From Sulfuritalea sp. (GTDB taxonomy: Bacteria > Pseudomonadota > Gammaproteobacteria > Burkholderiales > Rhodocyclaceae), in contig JAUSCI010000010.1 of assembly GCA_030651305.1 (NCBI GenBank), positions 1 to 64,000 of the forward strand: DNA of 64,000 nucleotides, read 5' to 3'. How positions within the stretch are numbered: the first letter of the stretch is position 1; every line of letters begins with the position of its first letter. The notes under the pieces were generated by a model. The model was not told the origin of the DNA. It saw only the letters and a program-made list of their open reading frames with translations, and ran no database searches. The position numbers were made by a program, and so were the translations under genes. Below, in pieces: positions 21,197-31,170 of the stretch.

Positions 21197-21672
21197 TCAA
21201 CGCCAATCGAACGATCACGCTGATTGTCGCACTGGCCTTCGCCCTGTGCGGCGCGTTTGCCCAGGCCAAGGAAGCGGCGCCGCTGGCCGCCGACGAAGCG
21301 GTCGAAAAACGCATGGTGGCGATCAGCGAAGAGTTGCGTTGTCTGGTTTGTCAGAATGAATCGCTGTCCGGTTCGCATGCCGAGCTGGCACAGGACCTGC
21401 GCCGCGAAATTCGCAAGATGATCAGCGACGGCAAGACGGACACCGAAATCCTCGATTTCATGGTTGCCCGCTACGGCGATTTCGTGCGCTACCGGCCGCC
21501 GGTAAAGCCGACCACCTGGCTGCTCTGGGGCGGACCCTTCCTGCTGATGGCAGGCGGCCTTGCCGCACTGATCGCATTCCTGCGGCGGCGGGCCAAGGAA
21601 GACGCCGCACCCGTGCTTTCCGAAGAAGAACATCGCCGCGCCGCAGCCCTGCTGGACCAGTCCAACCCATGA
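21193..21672 (+). CDS. ccmH: Cytochrome c-type biogenesis protein CcmH
   Basis: EELRCLVCQNESLSGSHAELAQDLRREI (LRCxxC motif). Confidence 0.97.
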   Translation: MINANRTITLIVALAFALCGAFAQAKEAAPLAADEAVEKRMVAISEELRCLVCQNESLSGSHAELAQDLRREIRKMISDGKTDTEILDFMVARYGDFVRYRPPVKPTTWLLWGGPFLLMAGGLAALIAFLRRRAKEDAAPVLSEEEHRRAAALLDQSNP

Positions 21673-22973
21673 CCAACTTTTATCTTGCAGCGGCGATGCT
21701 GGTCATCGTCGCTTTGGCGCTTCTGTTGCGTCCGTGGTGGTGGCGCGCCAGTCGCCGTGGCACCAGCGCCGACTCTTTGCCGGGCCTCAATGCCGCCATC
21801 CATCGCGACCGCCTCGGCGAACTGGAGCGCGACCGCAGCAATGGCATGTTGTCGGCGACCGACCTGGTCGAAGCGCGCGAAGAGTTGCAGCGGCAACTGC
21901 TCGACGACACGGCCGCCACCAAAGTTGTGGTTGCCGACAGTTTCAGCCGTAGCAGCGGCATCGCGATCGCCATCCTGCTGCCGCTGCTCGGTGTTGCCAT
22001 GTATGCGCTGCTGGGCAGCCCCAAGGCGGTGCTTCCGGTCGAAGTGCAGACGCAGCGCGCCACGGCCGACATGGAGCAACTCGTCGCCAAACTGGCACAG
22101 AAAATGGAGCAGAACCCGGGCAATCCGGAAGGCTGGGCGATGCTGGCGCGGTCCTACAAATCACTGGGCCGCTGGGATGATGCCGAACGCGCCTTCGCCC
22201 GCGTCGGGCCGGATCTCAACAACAATGCCGAACTGCTGGCCGAACTTGCCGAAACACTGGTGCAGAAGAACAATGGATTCGATGATCGTTCGCGTGCGTT
22301 GATTCAACAGGCGCTGCGTCTGGAACCCGGCAATATGCTCGCCTTGTTCATGGGGGGCGGCGAAGCCTTTGACAGCGGGCGCTACGTCGAGGCGGCAGCG
22401 CGCTGGGAGAAACTGTTGCCTCAACTCGATCCCGGCGGAGGAGACGCGCGGATGGTCGAATCCAGCATCGCGCGGGCGCGTGAGCGCAGCGGTGGTGCGC
22501 CACCGGCGGGCCCCAAGGCCGACGTCATGGCGGGAGCCGTCGCTCCGCAGGACGAGGTGCATCGGGCTGCTGCCAAGACGGCGCAAGGTGCGGCGAATGC
22601 GGTCGCGCCTCCGGCGACGGCTCCGACCGCAACATCGGTCAGCGGACGCGTTGAACTCTCGCCGACCTTGAAAGGCAAGACCAGTCCGGATGACGTGGTC
22701 TTCATCTTTGCCCGTGCCCTTGAGGGCCCGCGCATGCCGCTCGCCGCGAAACGCGTGCGGGTAGCCGATCTGCCGCTGGACTTCATGCTCGACGACTCGC
22801 AGGCGGTGATGCCGGGGGCCACCATTTCATCGGTGCCGCAGGTGCGCGTCGAAGTGCGCGTCTCGAAATCGGGCATGGCACAGGCGGGCAAGGGCGACCT
22901 CACCGGCAAGAGTGCTGCGGTCAAGCCCGGAGCCAAGGGGCTGAAGATCGTGATCGACCAGATCGAGCCCTGA
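21669..22973 (+). CDS. ccmI: c-type cytochrome biogenesis protein CcmI (TPR)
   Basis: TM N-terminus, DRLGELERD, TPR region GWAMLARSYKSLGRWDDAERAF; last ccm gene. Confidence 0.93.
   Translation: MTNFYLAAAMLVIVALALLLRPWWWRASRRGTSADSLPGLNAAIHRDRLGELERDRSNGMLSATDLVEAREELQRQLLDDTAATKVVVADSFSRSSGIAIAILLPLLGVAMYALLGSPKAVLPVEVQTQRATADMEQLVAKLAQKMEQNPGNPEGWAMLARSYKSLGRWDDAERAFARVGPDLNNNAELLAELAETLVQKNNGFDDRSRALIQQALRLEPGNMLALFMGGGEAFDSGRYVEAAARWEKLLPQLDPGGGDARMVESSIARARERSGGAPPAGPKADVMAGAVAPQDEVHRAAAKTAQGAANAVAPPATAPTATSVSGRVELSPTLKGKTSPDDVVFIFARALEGPRMPLAAKRVRVADLPLDFMLDDSQAVMPGATISSVPQVRVEVRVSKSGMAQAGKGDLTGKSAAVKPGAKGLKIVIDQIEP
21754..21777 (+). repeat. 24-bp dispersed motif, copy 4
   Basis: GCCGTGGCACCAGCGCCGACTCTT inside ccmI (RRGTSADSL). 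Confidence 0.85.
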
Positions 22974-23028
22974 CGCCGAACCGCAAGACGCTGTCCGCGG
23001 GCAGCATGTCTGCCAGATTGACTCATTG

Positions 23029-23064
23029 AATCGCCATAGGTGAAAACTCTATGGCGATTTTTGT
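23029..23064 (+). terminator. Intrinsic terminator after ccmI
   Basis: AATCGCCATAG-gtgaaaact-CTATGGCGATT + T-run. Confidence 0.85.
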
Positions 23065-23216
23065 TTCAACCCCGTTCCGGTTGATCGGAATCAAGGTAAC
23101 TGCATTCGGCAGGCTTACGATGCTGCGTGTGCACAGACCCCTGATGATTTCAGGGTGATCGAAATGCGGCGCTCCGAACGGAGGCGCCGCCCGTGCCCAA
23201 TACCGGGAGCCACGCA

Positions 23217-23465
23217 ATGAACATATCAAGCGCCGTCATCCACGCCCGACCGGGCGAGGTGGCGGTCGTTCAGGCCGGGCTGGCCATGCTGGCCGGTGTC
23301 GAGGTGCATGCCATCTCGCCCGAAGGCAAATTGATTGTCACCATCGAAACCGAGGACGACGCCAGCGCCGTCGTCCTCTACGAACGTATCGGCCAGCTTG
23401 ACGGCGTGATGTCAGCAGCCATGGTTTACCACCAGACCGAATCCGAGCCATTCAAGGAGATCTGA
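23217..23465 (+). CDS. napD: Nitrate reductase chaperone NapD
   Basis: [44 protein letters not shown]. Confidence 0.93.
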   Translation: MNISSAVIHARPGEVAVVQAGLAMLAGVEVHAISPEGKLIVTIETEDDASAVVLYERIGQLDGVMSAAMVYHQTESEPFKEI

Positions 23466-23466
23466 A

Positions 23467-26010
23467 ATGAAATTGACGCGACGTGAGTTCATCAAGACCA
23501 ATGCCATCGCCGCTGCGGCTACCACTGCCGGCATGAGCGTCCCCGGAGTAGCCCTGGCTGTGGCACCACAGGGTCAGGACGGTGTGCGCTGGGACAAGGG
23601 CGTGTGCCGCTACTGCGGTACCGGTTGCGGCGTCCTGGTCGGCGTCAAGGACGGTCGCGTGGTGGCGACCCAGGGCGACCCGGATGCTCCGGTCAACAAG
23701 GGTCTCAACTGCGTCAAAGGCTATTTTCTTTCAAGGATCCAGTACGGCAAGGATCGCCTGACCCGGCCTTTGCTGCGCATGAAGGATGGCAAGTTCGACA
23801 AGAATGGCGAGTTCGCGCCGATCTCCTGGGATGCCGCCTTCGACATCATGGCGCAGAAGGCCAGGGAAACGCTGAAGACCATGGGCCCGGACGGCCTGTG
23901 CATGTTCGGCTCCGGGCAGTGGACGATCTGGGAAGGTTATGCCGCCGTCAAACTGATGAAGGCCGGTTTCCGCACCAACAACATCGACCCGAACGCCCGT
24001 CACTGCATGGCGTCCGCCGTGGCCGGCTTCATGCGCACCTTCGGCATCGACGAGCCGATGGGCTGCTATGACGACATGGAACATGCCGACGCCTTCGTCC
24101 TGTGGGGTTCCAACATGGCCGAGATGCACCCGATCCTCTGGTCGCGCATCACCAGCCGCCGTCTGACCGCCAGCCAGGCGAGGATCCATGTGCTGTCGAC
24201 TTTCAGTCATCGCTCCTGCGAACTGGCCGACAGCGAACTGATCTTCAAGCCGCAATCCGACCTGGCGATCCTTAATTACATCTGCAACTACATCATCCAG
24301 AACAATGCGGTGAATCAGGAGTTCGTCAAGAAGAACGTCGGCTTCTTCAAGGGCGTCACCGATATCGGTTACGGCCTGCGGCCGAATCATCCGCTGGAGC
24401 AGGTGGCCAACAACAACGGTTACCCCGGCGCCGACGGCAAGCCCAAGGGCGACCCGAACAAGCACACGCCAATCACGTTTGATGACTTCGCCAAGTTCGT
24501 CGCCGAATACACGCTGGACAAGGCGCACGAAATTTCCGGCGTGCCGAAGGACAAGCTCGAAGCGCTGGCCAAGGTCTACGCCGACCCGAAGACCAAGGTC
24601 TGCTCCTACTGGACGATGGGTTTCAACCAGCACACGCGCGGCACCTGGGTCAATAACATGATCTACAACGTGCACCTGCTGACGGGCAAGATCTCCGAGC
24701 CGGGCAACGGTCCCTTCTCGCTCACCGGCCAGCCTTCGGCTTGCGGCACGGCGCGCGAAGTCGGTACTTTTTCGCATCGTCTGCCCGCCGACATGGTGGT
24801 GATGAACCCGAAGCACCGCGAGATTGCCGAAAAAGCCTGGAAGCTGCCGACCGGAGCCATACCGGCGAAGCCCGGTTACCACGCCGTGCTGCAAAGCCGG
24901 ATGTTGAAGGACGGCAAGATCGGCTTCTACTGGACCTCGACCACCAACAACATGCAGGCCGGCCCCAACGTCAATGGCGAGATCTATCCCGGCTGGCGCA
25001 ACCCGAAGGCATTCGTGGTGGTCTCCGACGTCTACCCGACGGTCTCCGCGATGTCCGCCGACTTGATCCTGCCCTGCGCGATGTGGATGGAGAAGGAAGG
25101 CATGTACGGCAACGCCGAGCGTCGCAGCCAGATGTGGCGCCAGCAGGTCAAGGCGCCGGGCGAATCCCGTTCCGATTTGTGGCAATACATGGAGTTTGCC
25201 AAGCGTTTCAAGATGGAAGAGGTATGGCCCGCCGAACTGCTCGACAAGGCGCCGGAATACAAGGGCAAGACCATGTACGACGTGCTGTATGCCAACGGTC
25301 AGGTCAACAAGTTTCCGAAGGAGGAGGCGGCGAAGGTAAACGCCCACGCCTGGGCCGGCTATACCAACGACGAGAGCGAGCATTTCGGCTTCTACGTGCA
25401 AAAAGGCCTGTTCGAGGAATATGCCGGCTTCGGTCGCGGCCACGCCCACGATCTGGCGCCCTTCGACACCTATCACAAGGCGCGCGGCTTGCGCTGGCCG
25501 GTGGTCGATGGCAAGGAAACGCTATGGCGCTTCCGCGAGGGCTACGACCCGTATGTGAAGAAGGGCGAGGGCGTCAGGTTCTACGGCTATCCCGACGGCA
25601 AGGCCAAGATCTTTGCGCTGCCTTACCAGCCGGCGGCCGAAATGCCGGACAAGGATTTCGATCTCTGGTTGTGCACCGGCCGCGTGCTGGAGCACTGGCA
25701 TACCGGCTCGATGACGCGTCGTGCTCCCGAACTTTACAAGGCGTTTCCGGATGCGGTGGTATGGATGCATCCGAAGGACGCCGAGAAGCGCGGCCTGAAG
25801 CGCAACGACGTGGTCAAGGTATCGACGCGGCGCGGCGAGATCGAATTGCGGGTCGACACCCAGGGCCGCAACAAGCCGCCGGAGGGACTGATCTTCATTC
25901 CATTCTTCGACGAGCATCGCCTGGTCAACAAGCTCACTCTGGATGCCACGTGTCCGATTTCGAAAGAAACGGACTTCAAGAAATGCGCCGCCAAAGTCGT
26001 CAAGGCCTGA
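23467..26010 (+). CDS. napA: Periplasmic nitrate reductase catalytic subunit NapA
   Basis: TAT signal [15 protein letters not shown], 4Fe4S motif [14 protein letters not shown], molybdopterin oxidoreductase, 847 aa. Confidence 0.98.
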   Translation: MKLTRREFIKTNAIAAAATTAGMSVPGVALAVAPQGQDGVRWDKGVCRYCGTGCGVLVGVKDGRVVATQGDPDAPVNKGLNCVKGYFLSRIQYGKDRLTRPLLRMKDGKFDKNGEFAPISWDAAFDIMAQKARETLKTMGPDGLCMFGSGQWTIWEGYAAVKLMKAGFRTNNIDPNARHCMASAVAGFMRTFGIDEPMGCYDDMEHADAFVLWGSNMAEMHPILWSRITSRRLTASQARIHVLSTFSHRSCELADSELIFKPQSDLAILNYICNYIIQNNAVNQEFVKKNVGFFKGVTDIGYGLRPNHPLEQVANNNGYPGADGKPKGDPNKHTPITFDDFAKFVAEYTLDKAHEISGVPKDKLEALAKVYADPKTKVCSYWTMGFNQHTRGTWVNNMIYNVHLLTGKISEPGNGPFSLTGQPSACGTAREVGTFSHRLPADMVVMNPKHREIAEKAWKLPTGAIPAKPGYHAVLQSRMLKDGKIGFYWTSTTNNMQAGPNVNGEIYPGWRNPKAFVVVSDVYPTVSAMSADLILPCAMWMEKEGMYGNAERRSQMWRQQVKAPGESRSDLWQYMEFAKRFKMEEVWPAELLDKAPEYKGKTMYDVLYANGQVNKFPKEEAAKVNAHAWAGYTNDESEHFGFYVQKGLFEEYAGFGRGHAHDLAPFDTYHKARGLRWPVVDGKETLWRFREGYDPYVKKGEGVRFYGYPDGKAKIFALPYQPAAEMPDKDFDLWLCTGRVLEHWHTGSMTRRAPELYKAFPDAVVWMHPKDAEKRGLKRNDVVKVSTRRGEIELRVDTQGRNKPPEGLIFIPFFDEHRLVNKLTLDATCPISKETDFKKCAAKVVKA

Positions 26011-26066
26011 CCGGACAGCCATGAACAATGGGGTCGTGAGAGAACCGCGTGCCCCAGCCACGGATC

Positions 26067-26912
26067 ATGGACAACGACAACAAGCCCAGCGTCGCGGCCC
26101 GCCGCCAGTTTTTCGCCGACACCGCGCGCATGGCCTGCGGCGTAGGCCTGCTGGGGCTCGGCGTCGGACTTTATGCGCGGCATGCCAGGGCTCTGCCGCC
26201 CGCCGCCCTTCGACCGCCGGGGGCGCTGCCGGAAGCGGACTTCTCCGCTGCCTGCATTCGCTGCGGGATGTGCGTACGCGACTGTCCCTACAACATCCTG
26301 CACTTGGCGAAGCCCGAAGAACCTATGTCGACCGGCACGCCTTGCTTCGTCGCGCGCCAGCTGCCTTGCGAGATGTGCGAGGACATTCCGTGCGTGAAGG
26401 CATGCCCGACAGGTGCGCTCGACCCTCGGCTTACGGACATCAACAAGGCGAAGATGGGCCTCGCGGTGCTGGTCGATCACGAGACCTGCCTCAATTTCCT
26501 CGGACTGCGCTGCGACATCTGTTACCGCGTCTGCCCGGTGATCGACAAGGCCATCACGCTCGATCCGCAGAACAATGCACGTACCGGCAAGCACACGCTG
26601 TTCATCCCTGTTGTTCATTCCGATCACTGCACCGGCTGCGGCAAGTGCGAGAAGGCCTGCCCCACCGAGGTCGCGTCGATCAAGGTGTTGCCGCTCACCA
26701 TGGCCAAAGGGGCTTTGAGTGCGCACTACCGTCTGGGCTGGGTGGAGAAGGAAAAGGCCGGCGGCAGCCTGGTGGCACCGGAAGTCGAACACCAGTACAG
26801 CATGCCCGAGGGCATGAAGTATGAGCACGGCAAGGGCCTGTCCGCCACGCCCCCCGGCGCCGTCCTGCCAGAGCCGACTTTGCCCAGGGCCTTGCAGGGG
26901 AACAAGCTGTGA
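26067..26912 (+). CDS. napG: Ferredoxin-type protein NapG
   Basis: AARRQFFADTARMACGVGLLGLGVGLYA (TAT-like) and several CxxCxxCxxxC clusters. Confidence 0.94.
   Translation: MDNDNKPSVAARRQFFADTARMACGVGLLGLGVGLYARHARALPPAALRPPGALPEADFSAACIRCGMCVRDCPYNILHLAKPEEPMSTGTPCFVARQLPCEMCEDIPCVKACPTGALDPRLTDINKAKMGLAVLVDHETCLNFLGLRCDICYRVCPVIDKAITLDPQNNARTGKHTLFIPVVHSDHCTGCGKCEKACPTEVASIKVLPLTMAKGALSAHYRLGWVEKEKAGGSLVAPEVEHQYSMPEGMKYEHGKGLSATPPGAVLPEPTLPRALQGNKL
26859..26882 (+). repeat. 24-bp dispersed motif, degenerate copy
   Basis: GCCGTCCTGCCAGAGCCGACTTTG in the napG 3' end (AVLPEPTL). Confidence 0.55.
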
Positions 26913-27805
26913 GCGCGACCCCCATGCGTTCTGGCGCCGAAGCGATTGCCGCGAAGGGATGGCTGGTCGCGCACAAGTGGCTGCTACTGCGTCGCAGCAG
27001 CCAGATCGGCATTTTGCTGCTGTTCCTCGTCGGTCCCTGGTTCGGTCTGTGGATCGTCAAGGGCAATCTCAATTTCAGCTATACCCTGAGCTTCCTGCCG
27101 CTGACCGATCCCTACGTCATTCTTCAGTCGCTGGTTGCAGGACACGTACCGGAGAAACTGGCGCTGACCGGAGCCCTCATCGTGACGCTGTTCTACCTGT
27201 TGGTCGGTGGCCGCAGCTACTGCTCGTGGGTCTGTCCGGTCAATCTGCTGACCGATGCCGCCTATTGGCTGCGGGTGCGGCTCGGCATCAAGGGCAGCGC
27301 CCATATCAGCCGGCCAACGCGCTACTGGGTGCTCGGCATGACGCTGGTGGTGGCTGCCACGACCGGCAGCATTGCATGGGAGATGGTCAATCCGGTGTCC
27401 ATGACGCATCGTGGCCTGATCTTCGGTTTCGGCCTGGCCTGGGCGGTGTTGCTCGGCGTGTTCCTCTTCGACCTGTTTGTCATGCGTCACGGCTGGTGCG
27501 GCCACCTCTGCCCGGTGGGCGCGTTCTACAGCCTGATCGGGAAGCTGGCGCTGACGCGAGTATTGCTGCCGGCGCGCGCGGCCTGCAACGACTGCATGGA
27601 TTGCTTTGCGGTCTGCCCGGAACCGCAGGTCATCCGCCCGGCACTGAAGGCTATTCGCGGTACCCCGCCATTGATTCTGGAATCCAATTGCACCAACTGC
27701 GGTCGCTGCATCGATGTCTGCTCGAAGGATGTCTTTGCCTTCGGCACCCGTTTCAACACTACCGTCGCAGGCGCAGCCGGCATCCCGCAAGCGGCGCTGA
27801 AGTGA
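26909..27805 (+). CDS. napH: Quinol dehydrogenase ferredoxin subunit NapH
   Basis: YCSWVCPVNLLTDAA, GWCGHLCPVGAFYSLIGK, CNDCMDCFAVCPEPQVI. Confidence 0.95.
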   Translation: MSATPMRSGAEAIAAKGWLVAHKWLLLRRSSQIGILLLFLVGPWFGLWIVKGNLNFSYTLSFLPLTDPYVILQSLVAGHVPEKLALTGALIVTLFYLLVGGRSYCSWVCPVNLLTDAAYWLRVRLGIKGSAHISRPTRYWVLGMTLVVAATTGSIAWEMVNPVSMTHRGLIFGFGLAWAVLLGVFLFDLFVMRHGWCGHLCPVGAFYSLIGKLALTRVLLPARAACNDCMDCFAVCPEPQVIRPALKAIRGTPPLILESNCTNCGRCIDVCSKDVFAFGTRFNTTVAGAAGIPQAALK

Positions 27806-27836
27806 TCAACGTTCAATCTCGTCTGGGGAGTCCATC

Positions 27837-28292
27837 ATGAACAAAACCGTCACCATTCTTCTGGCATCCCTGCTGACCGTCATGGTTGGTTGCGCCGGCT
27901 ACGAACCCCTGGTTTCGATGCGCGGCACCGAGGTCAGCGCCGCCGACAAGGCGCCCGATCAAAAGCCGTATTCGGAACGGTCGCCCGGTGCCGGATCGCC
28001 GGCACTCATCAGCCGGACCTTCACCGAACAGCCGCCATTGATCCCGCATGCAGTAGAAAAGTACGAGCCGATCACGCTGAAGGCGAACGACTGCCTGGAC
28101 TGCCATATCTCCGATGAATTCAAGGGTCGAAAGATGCCGAAGATGGGCGATAGTCATTTCTCGAAGATCCGCAAGGAGACAGACGGCTCACCGTCCGTGG
28201 AGACGTCCCGCTGGCAATGCATTGGCTGCCATGTGCCGCAGGTCGATGCGCCGGCGCTGGTCGAGAACCGGTTCATCGGCAACATCAAATAG
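27837..28292 (+). CDS. napB: Periplasmic nitrate reductase diheme cytochrome c NapB
   Basis: Two CxxCH motifs (CLDCH, CIGCH), IPHAVEKYEPITLKANDCLDCH. Confidence 0.95.
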   Translation: MNKTVTILLASLLTVMVGCAGYEPLVSMRGTEVSAADKAPDQKPYSERSPGAGSPALISRTFTEQPPLIPHAVEKYEPITLKANDCLDCHISDEFKGRKMPKMGDSHFSKIRKETDGSPSVETSRWQCIGCHVPQVDAPALVENRFIGNIK

Positions 28293-28767
28293 CGTCGGCC
28301 AGACTGATTGCGGTCACCGGACATGGCGCCACGCAGGCGCCGCAGCCGGTGCATGAAGCGGGGTCGACCTCGGCTAGCGGCGGCCCGCCCAGGCGCGGGC
28401 TGAAGCGGATGGCCGCTACCAGGCAGTGATCGCCGCAGATCCGGCACTCCACCCCGTGCCGCGGCAGACAACTCGCGGCGATCTGCGCCTTGATTGCCCA
28501 AGGGGCGGCCTGGTCTGTGGTACGAAGCAAGGCGCCATCCTTGCAGGCGGCCGCACACGCGCCGCAGAAGGTGCATTCACCGCGCTTGAAATCCACCTCG
28601 GGATAGCCGCGTCCCAGGACGATGATCCGCGTCGGACAAACCGGAAGGCAATCGCCGCAGCGCGAACAGGCGGCGCCGAACAGTTCCTCGGCCAGAGCCC
28701 AGGGTGGGCGCTGTGGGGCTTTGCGGGTCTTGAAATCGCCCCGCATGAATTGTCGGCGGCTGACCAT
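28285..28767 (-). CDS. napF: Ferredoxin-type protein NapF
   Basis: MVSRRQFMRGDF..., several 4Fe4S motifs (CSRCGDCLPVCP, CTFCGACAAAC, CTGCGACVAPCP); convergent to and overlapping napB. Confidence 0.92.
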   Translation of the reverse strand: MVSRRQFMRGDFKTRKAPQRPPWALAEELFGAACSRCGDCLPVCPTRIIVLGRGYPEVDFKRGECTFCGACAAACKDGALLRTTDQAAPWAIKAQIAASCLPRHGVECRICGDHCLVAAIRFSPRLGGPPLAEVDPASCTGCGACVAPCPVTAISLADAI

Positions 28768-28989
28768 GCTCAGTATCTGGTTGAACTCATGACGCGATTC
28801 TGCCTGTGCCACGCCATCCGTGTCAGATTGTTTTCAGGGCTCGATGATCACGACAAGTGCGCCGGCAAACCATGCCGGGTTCTTCCAGCGTCGCCTCTAT
28901 AATCACCGTCACAGCCTCCTGCTCCGGTATCGGTCGCCAATTCCCGGCAACGGAGTTCGCCCAACTCGTCAGCCACCGGAGATTCGAGC

Positions 28990-29433
28990 ATGAACCGTAT
29001 TCTTGTCCTGATCCATCTCGCGGCCGTAATTGTCTGGGTCGGCGGCATGTTCTTCGCCCATGTTTGCCTGCGGCCGGTTGCCGCCGCACAGTTGCCGCCA
29101 CCGCAGCGTTTGCCCCTGCTGGCGGCCATCCTCGGGCGCTTCATTGCCGTGGTCGGCTGGGCGCTGGTGCTGCTGTGGGGCAGCGGCCTTTCCCGCATCT
29201 CCCAGGCCGGCGCCGCAATTCCCGTGAATTGGTATGTCATGGTCGGCATCGCGATCGTGATGACCGCCATCTTCGGCCTGATTGCACTCCGCTACCATAG
29301 CCGGATGCTTGCCGCCGTGGCAGCCCAGGACTGGCCGGTCGCCGGTGCGGCGATGAACGCGATCCGCAAACTGGTGCTGGCAAATCTGGCGCTCGGTTTC
29401 GCCACGGTCGCGGTGGCGGTGCTCGGCTCGTAA
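28990..29433 (+). CDS. CopD family membrane protein
   Basis: NRILVLIHLAAVIVWVGGMFFAHVCLRP. Confidence 0.8.
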   Translation: MNRILVLIHLAAVIVWVGGMFFAHVCLRPVAAAQLPPPQRLPLLAAILGRFIAVVGWALVLLWGSGLSRISQAGAAIPVNWYVMVGIAIVMTAIFGLIALRYHSRMLAAVAAQDWPVAGAAMNAIRKLVLANLALGFATVAVAVLGS

Positions 29434-29487
29434 GGCGAACCGGCGCGCGCCGACTCCAGTCGCGGAGTCCCGCTGCTCAAATATTCC

Positions 29488-29517
29488 TTGACGCATATAT
29501 GGCGTCACGCGTATATT
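29488..29517 (+). promoter_or_regulatory. Putative arsR promoter/operator
   Basis: TTGACG-N18-TATATT overlapping palindrome TGACGC-atatatg-GCGTCA, immediately upstream of arsR. Confidence 0.65.
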
Positions 29518-29524
29518 CCAAAAC

Positions 29525-29863
29525 ATGGATACTCAACTGATATTCGACGCTGTCGCCGATGCCACGCGTCGCCGCATTCTGGCCCTGCTGGTGGAACAGG
29601 GCGAGTTGTGCGTCTGCGAACTCACTGCCGCGCTGGACGACATCCAGCCCAAGATTTCGCGCCATCTGAGCGTGCTCAAGGATGCCGGCGTAGTGGTGCC
29701 GCGCCGGGAAGGCACCTGGATGTTCTACCGGCTCGCCACCCACCTGCCGGCATGGGCCGAGGCCCTGCTGGAAACCCTGCCGAAGGGTGCCGTGCCGGAA
29801 CTCAAGGCCGACCTGAAGCGACTGAAGGGCATGGCCGGACGGCCCGAGCGCTGCGCTGCCTGA
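29525..29863 (+). CDS. arsR: ArsR/SmtB family transcriptional regulator
   Basis: DAVADATRRRILALLVEQGELCVCELTAALDDIQPKISRHLSVLKDAGVVVPRREGTWMFYRL; ELCVCEL metal-binding motif. Confidence 0.96.
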   Translation: MDTQLIFDAVADATRRRILALLVEQGELCVCELTAALDDIQPKISRHLSVLKDAGVVVPRREGTWMFYRLATHLPAWAEALLETLPKGAVPELKADLKRLKGMAGRPERCAA

Positions 29864-29871
29864 TACGCACC

Positions 29872-30921
29872 ATGAGTGTGTTGACTGACACCGACAAAAT
29901 GCCGCGCCATTCCCCCTGGGGCTGGCTGGCGCTTGGGATCGTCACGTGGATCGCGGCCTATGCCAGCCTGAGTCCTGTTGCCGACGGCGCAATCGCGGCG
30001 CTGGCTCTGACGCGCCAGACGCATCTGGGCGAGGCCGTGCATTTCTTCTTCTACGACACGCCCAAGGTCCTGCTGCTGCTGACCGGCATCGTCTTTCTGA
30101 TGGGCGTGGTGCATACCTTCGTTGCGCCCGAGCGCACGCGGGCGATGCTCTCCGGCAAACGGCTCGGCGTCGGCAACGTGCTGGCGGCGAGCCTGGGCAT
30201 CGTCACGCCGTTTTGCTCCTGCTCGGCGGTGCCGCTGTTCATCGGTTTTCTCTCGGCCGGCGTGCCGCTGGGTGTGACTTTCTCTTTTCTGATTTCGGCG
30301 CCGATGGTCAATGAAGTGGCGCTGGCGCTGCTGTTCGCCATGTTCGGCTGGAAAGTCGCCGGGCTGTATCTGGGGCTGGGTCTGACCGTCGCGATTGTGG
30401 CCGGCATGGTGATCGGCAAGCTCGGCATGGAGCGCTATCTGGAGGATTGGGTGCGCGCCATGCAAGCCACGCAGTCGGCCGACTATGCGGGCGAGGCCCT
30501 GCACTGGACTGAACGCATCGATGCCGGCGTCGCCCATGTCAGGGATATCGTCGGCAAGGTATGGCCTTACATCCTCGCCGGCATCGGCGTGGGCGCGGCC
30601 ATCCACGGCTACGTACCGGAGGATTTCATGGCCTCGATCATGGGCCGGGACGCGCCCTGGTGGTCGGTGCCGGCCGCCGTGCTGATCGGTGTGCCGATGT
30701 ACAGTAATGCCGCCGGCATCATCCCGATCGTCGAGGCGCTGATCGGCAAGGGCGCCGCACTGGGCACCGTGCTGGCTTTCATGATGAGCGTGATCGCCCT
30801 GTCGCTGCCGGAAATGATCATCCTGCGCAAGGTGCTCAAGCTACCGCTGATCGCCACCTTCGCCGGCGTCGTCGCACTCGGCATCCTGCTCGTCGGCTAT
30901 GTTTTCAATCTCGTCTTGTGA
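29872..30921 (+). CDS. arsP: Permease, SO_0444/ArsP-like
   Basis: GIVTPFCSCSAVPLFIGFLSAGVPLGVTFSFLISAPMVNEVA, GVPMYSNAAGIIPIVEALIGKG. Confidence 0.9.
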   Translation: MSVLTDTDKMPRHSPWGWLALGIVTWIAAYASLSPVADGAIAALALTRQTHLGEAVHFFFYDTPKVLLLLTGIVFLMGVVHTFVAPERTRAMLSGKRLGVGNVLAASLGIVTPFCSCSAVPLFIGFLSAGVPLGVTFSFLISAPMVNEVALALLFAMFGWKVAGLYLGLGLTVAIVAGMVIGKLGMERYLEDWVRAMQATQSADYAGEALHWTERIDAGVAHVRDIVGKVWPYILAGIGVGAAIHGYVPEDFMASIMGRDAPWWSVPAAVLIGVPMYSNAAGIIPIVEALIGKGAALGTVLAFMMSVIALSLPEMIILRKVLKLPLIATFAGVVALGILLVGYVFNLVL

Positions 30922-30928
30922 GGTCGTC

Positions 30929-31159
30929 ATGAAGGTCGTCAAAGTCCTCGGCACCGGCTGCACCAATTGCAAGAACACCCAGAAATTGATCGAGGACGTG
31001 GCGCAGGCCAAAGGCTGCGAAATACAGCTCGGAAAAGTCGAAGACCTGCAACAGATCATGGCTTATGGCGTAATGTCCACGCCCGGCGTGGTGATCGACG
31101 GCAAGGTGGTTCATGCCGGCGGCGTGCCGACGCGGGCCAAGGTCGAAAGCTGGTTCTGA
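30929..31159 (+). CDS. Thioredoxin family (redox-active disulfide) small protein
   Basis: KVVKVLGTGCTNCKNTQKLIEDV ... MSTPGVVIDGKVVHAGGVPT. Confidence 0.93.
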   Translation: MKVVKVLGTGCTNCKNTQKLIEDVAQAKGCEIQLGKVEDLQQIMAYGVMSTPGVVIDGKVVHAGGVPTRAKVESWF

Positions 31160-31170
31160 GGCCGCCCGGC

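Noticed and set aside
23350-23370. gacgccagcgccgtcgtcc in napD resembling the motif core
   Set aside because: Core mismatch and ordinary NapD codons (DDASAVV); likely chance.
23731-25476. 581-aa minus-strand ORF antisense to napA
   Set aside because: Shadow ORF; napA has strong motif support on the + strand.
29435-29458. Possible 24-bp motif after the copD-like gene (gcgaaccggcgcgcgccgactcca)
   Set aside because: Only the 3' half matches well; kept as a degenerate candidate, not as a feature.
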